From Bacteroidota bacterium (GTDB lineage: Bacteria > Bacteroidota > Bacteroidia > Flavobacteriales_D > Crocinitomicaceae), in NCBI GenBank assembly GCA_006226555.1, contig SBGS01000251.1:1-6363 (forward strand): 6,363 bases of DNA. The letters run 5' to 3'. The position numbers and the translations under genes were made by a program. Positions 6,199 to 6,363 of the stretch are shown here, piece after piece. The first letter of the stretch is position 1; the number at the start of each line of letters is the position of its first letter. The notes below the pieces were generated by a model that worked only from the letters and a program-made list of their open reading frames with translations, ran no database searches and had not been told where the DNA came from.

Positions 6199-6363
6199 TA
6201 CTTATTCTGGACTGCGGCTCATCAAAGACGCGCTACATAAGAGATTTAGTTGACAATTTCATCGATGTTGAAGTTCAACCCATCCTGGATTTTAAAAAAA
6301 ATGAACCGGATAAATACAAAGGAGTGATCTTATCTGGGGCTCCGATCCTAGTAACAGAAAAAA
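6195..6363 (+). CDS. Class I glutamine amidotransferase-like protein, GMP synthase type (partial, 5' end only)
   Basis: An ATG at 6195 overlaps the stop of the YciO-like gene as ATGA, and the frame stays open for 56 codons to the window edge. The start, MILILDCGSSKTRYIRDLV, resembles the ILILDFGSQYTQLIAR opening of the GuaA amidotransferase domain, and YKGVILSGAPI (41-51) matches the GIILSGGP turn that forms the oxyanion region in this family. The catalytic Cys-His-Glu triad would come later and is not in the window, so activity cannot be judged. It may be a stand-alone amidotransferase rather than full GuaA, since FGSQYT is replaced by CGSSKT and the GGP glycine by Ala. The family usually removes ammonia from glutamine for a partner synthetase. 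Coupling to the YciO-like gene suggests co-expression, not necessarily a shared pathway. Confidence 0.75.
   Translation, partial: MILILDCGSSKTRYIRDLVDNFIDVEVQPILDFKKNEPDKYKGVILSGAPILVTEK

Noticed and set aside
6026..6253. 75-codon plus-strand frame spanning the YciO-like and amidotransferase genes
   Set aside because: It is out of frame with two genes that have clear family motifs and an ATGA junction, and its product matches nothing I recognise.
1..6363. CRISPR, tRNA, rRNA, insertion sequence or phage signatures
   Set aside because: No spaced direct repeats, cloverleaf-like segments, transposase motifs or terminal inverted repeats were seen, and nearly all bases are explained by coding genes.

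Overview
The window reads as a chromosomal segment from a member of the Bacteroidota (Flavobacteriales- or Cytophagales-like). This rests on gene content and order (a small one-TM protein, mutL, two rhomboid proteases and a membrane-anchored endonuclease/exonuclease/phosphatase-fold protein), a MutL N-terminus of the LPDHIANQIAAGEV type, moderately low GC, near absence of Shine-Dalgarno sequences, and a promoter-like TAnnTTTG box instead of TATAAT. The genus cannot be told from sequence alone.

Layout: positions 1-488 (minus strand) hold the first 162 residues of a secreted or membrane-anchored glycoside hydrolase family 3 protein whose 3' end lies outside the window. A 168-base divergent intergenic region (489-656) follows, with promoter-like elements for both directions. 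From 657 to the right edge there is one tightly packed plus-strand gene run: small membrane protein (657-980), mutL (986-2821), rhomboid 1 (2824-3573), rhomboid 2 with a charged C-terminal tail (3575-4486), a membrane-anchored EEP-fold hydrolase (4479-5582), a YciO/YrdC-family protein (5584-6198) and the start of a class I glutamine amidotransferase-like protein (6195 to edge). Gaps are 5, 2, 1, -8, 1 and -4 bases, with no room for terminators, so co-transcription and translational coupling are likely.

Functionally the run mixes DNA mismatch repair (MutL), intramembrane proteolysis (two rhomboids with intact Ser/His dyads), a putative phosphodiesterase or phosphatase with its active site after three membrane segments, and soluble nucleotide-related enzymes. 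No single pathway joins them; it looks like a housekeeping gene cluster rather than a mobile island. I found no insertion sequences, RNA genes, CRISPR arrays or phage genes. I see no clear new multi-gene system. The points most worth a second look are a MutL whose C-terminal endonuclease metal-site motifs appear lost, a possibly near-leaderless start of the operon, and the paired, structurally different rhomboids.
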